From: an uncultured Verrucomicrobiota bacterium
GTDB lineage: Bacteria; Verrucomicrobiota; Kiritimatiellia; CAIQIC01; Lenti-01
Length of the DNA stretch: 14,092 bases
Direction: 5' to 3'
Assembly (NCBI GenBank): GCA_938003985.1
Contig: CALKWZ010000036.1
Location: forward strand, 1-14,092
Shown: piece by piece, positions 14,082 through 14,092 of the stretch
Numbering within the stretch: the stretch's first letter is position 1
How the letters are laid out: each line of letters opens with the position of its first letter
Made by a program: the position numbers and the translations under genes
Notes under the pieces: generated by a model
The model's database searches: none
What the model was told of the DNA's origin: nothing
Seen by the model: the letters and a program-made list of their open reading frames with translations, nothing else

Positions 14082-14092
14082 GGGCGCAGGTT

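Overview
This is a GC-rich bacterial window with eight protein-coding genes (one cut by the left edge, one with a broken reading frame). No rRNA, tRNA, transposase or CRISPR array was seen. The style points to the Verrucomicrobiota/Kiritimatiellota part of the PVC group. The clues are very large secreted glycosidases with calcium-binding (thrombospondin-3-like) and 'FYRV' tail segments, genes that mostly carry their own promoter, and intergenic gaps filled with short palindromic repeats. This placement is inference from style, not a database match.

Layout, left to right. (1) 1-316, minus: N-terminal part of tryptophan synthase beta chain (trpB), with a good promoter and Shine-Dalgarno site. 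(2) 407-501: a large inverted repeat built of 7-nt units. (3) 511-1701, minus: a cytoplasmic alkaline-phosphatase-superfamily phosphodiesterase/pyrophosphatase, divergent from the next gene. (4) 1866-7067, plus: a 1733-residue secreted GH13 alpha-amylase with many accessory modules, ending at a strong hairpin terminator. (5) 7227-10985, plus: a 1252-residue secreted GH57 alpha-glucanase of the amylase/amylopullulanase type carrying related binding modules. (6) 10986-11050: a triple-hairpin intergenic element. (7) 11062-11739, minus: an excisionase-type helix-turn-helix fused to a PTS EIIA domain. (8) 12001-13143, plus: a radical SAM protein of the putative DNA modification/repair type with a helix-hairpin-helix tail, flanked by two copies of a 68-bp palindromic repeat. 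(9) 13390-13723 and 13716-14081, minus: two overlapping genes for small membrane proteins, the downstream one broken at a run of seven G.

The functional core is starch/alpha-glucan degradation outside the cytoplasm. The GH13 and GH57 enzymes share one type of carbohydrate-binding-like module and both end in surface-protein-like tails. Each has its own promoter, and an 8-bp AAACGCTT sequence (a LacI-type operator core) lies at or just upstream of each -35 box. The HTH-EIIA protein next door is a plausible sugar-state regulator, but nothing in the sequence proves the link. The trp, phosphodiesterase, radical SAM and membrane-protein genes look unrelated to starch use.

The most interesting points are the HTH-EIIA fusion, the paired palindromic repeats around the radical SAM gene, the tail-like segment buried inside the GH13 enzyme, the shared binding modules, the G7 frameshift, and two genes whose predicted transcripts would start at or almost at the ATG.
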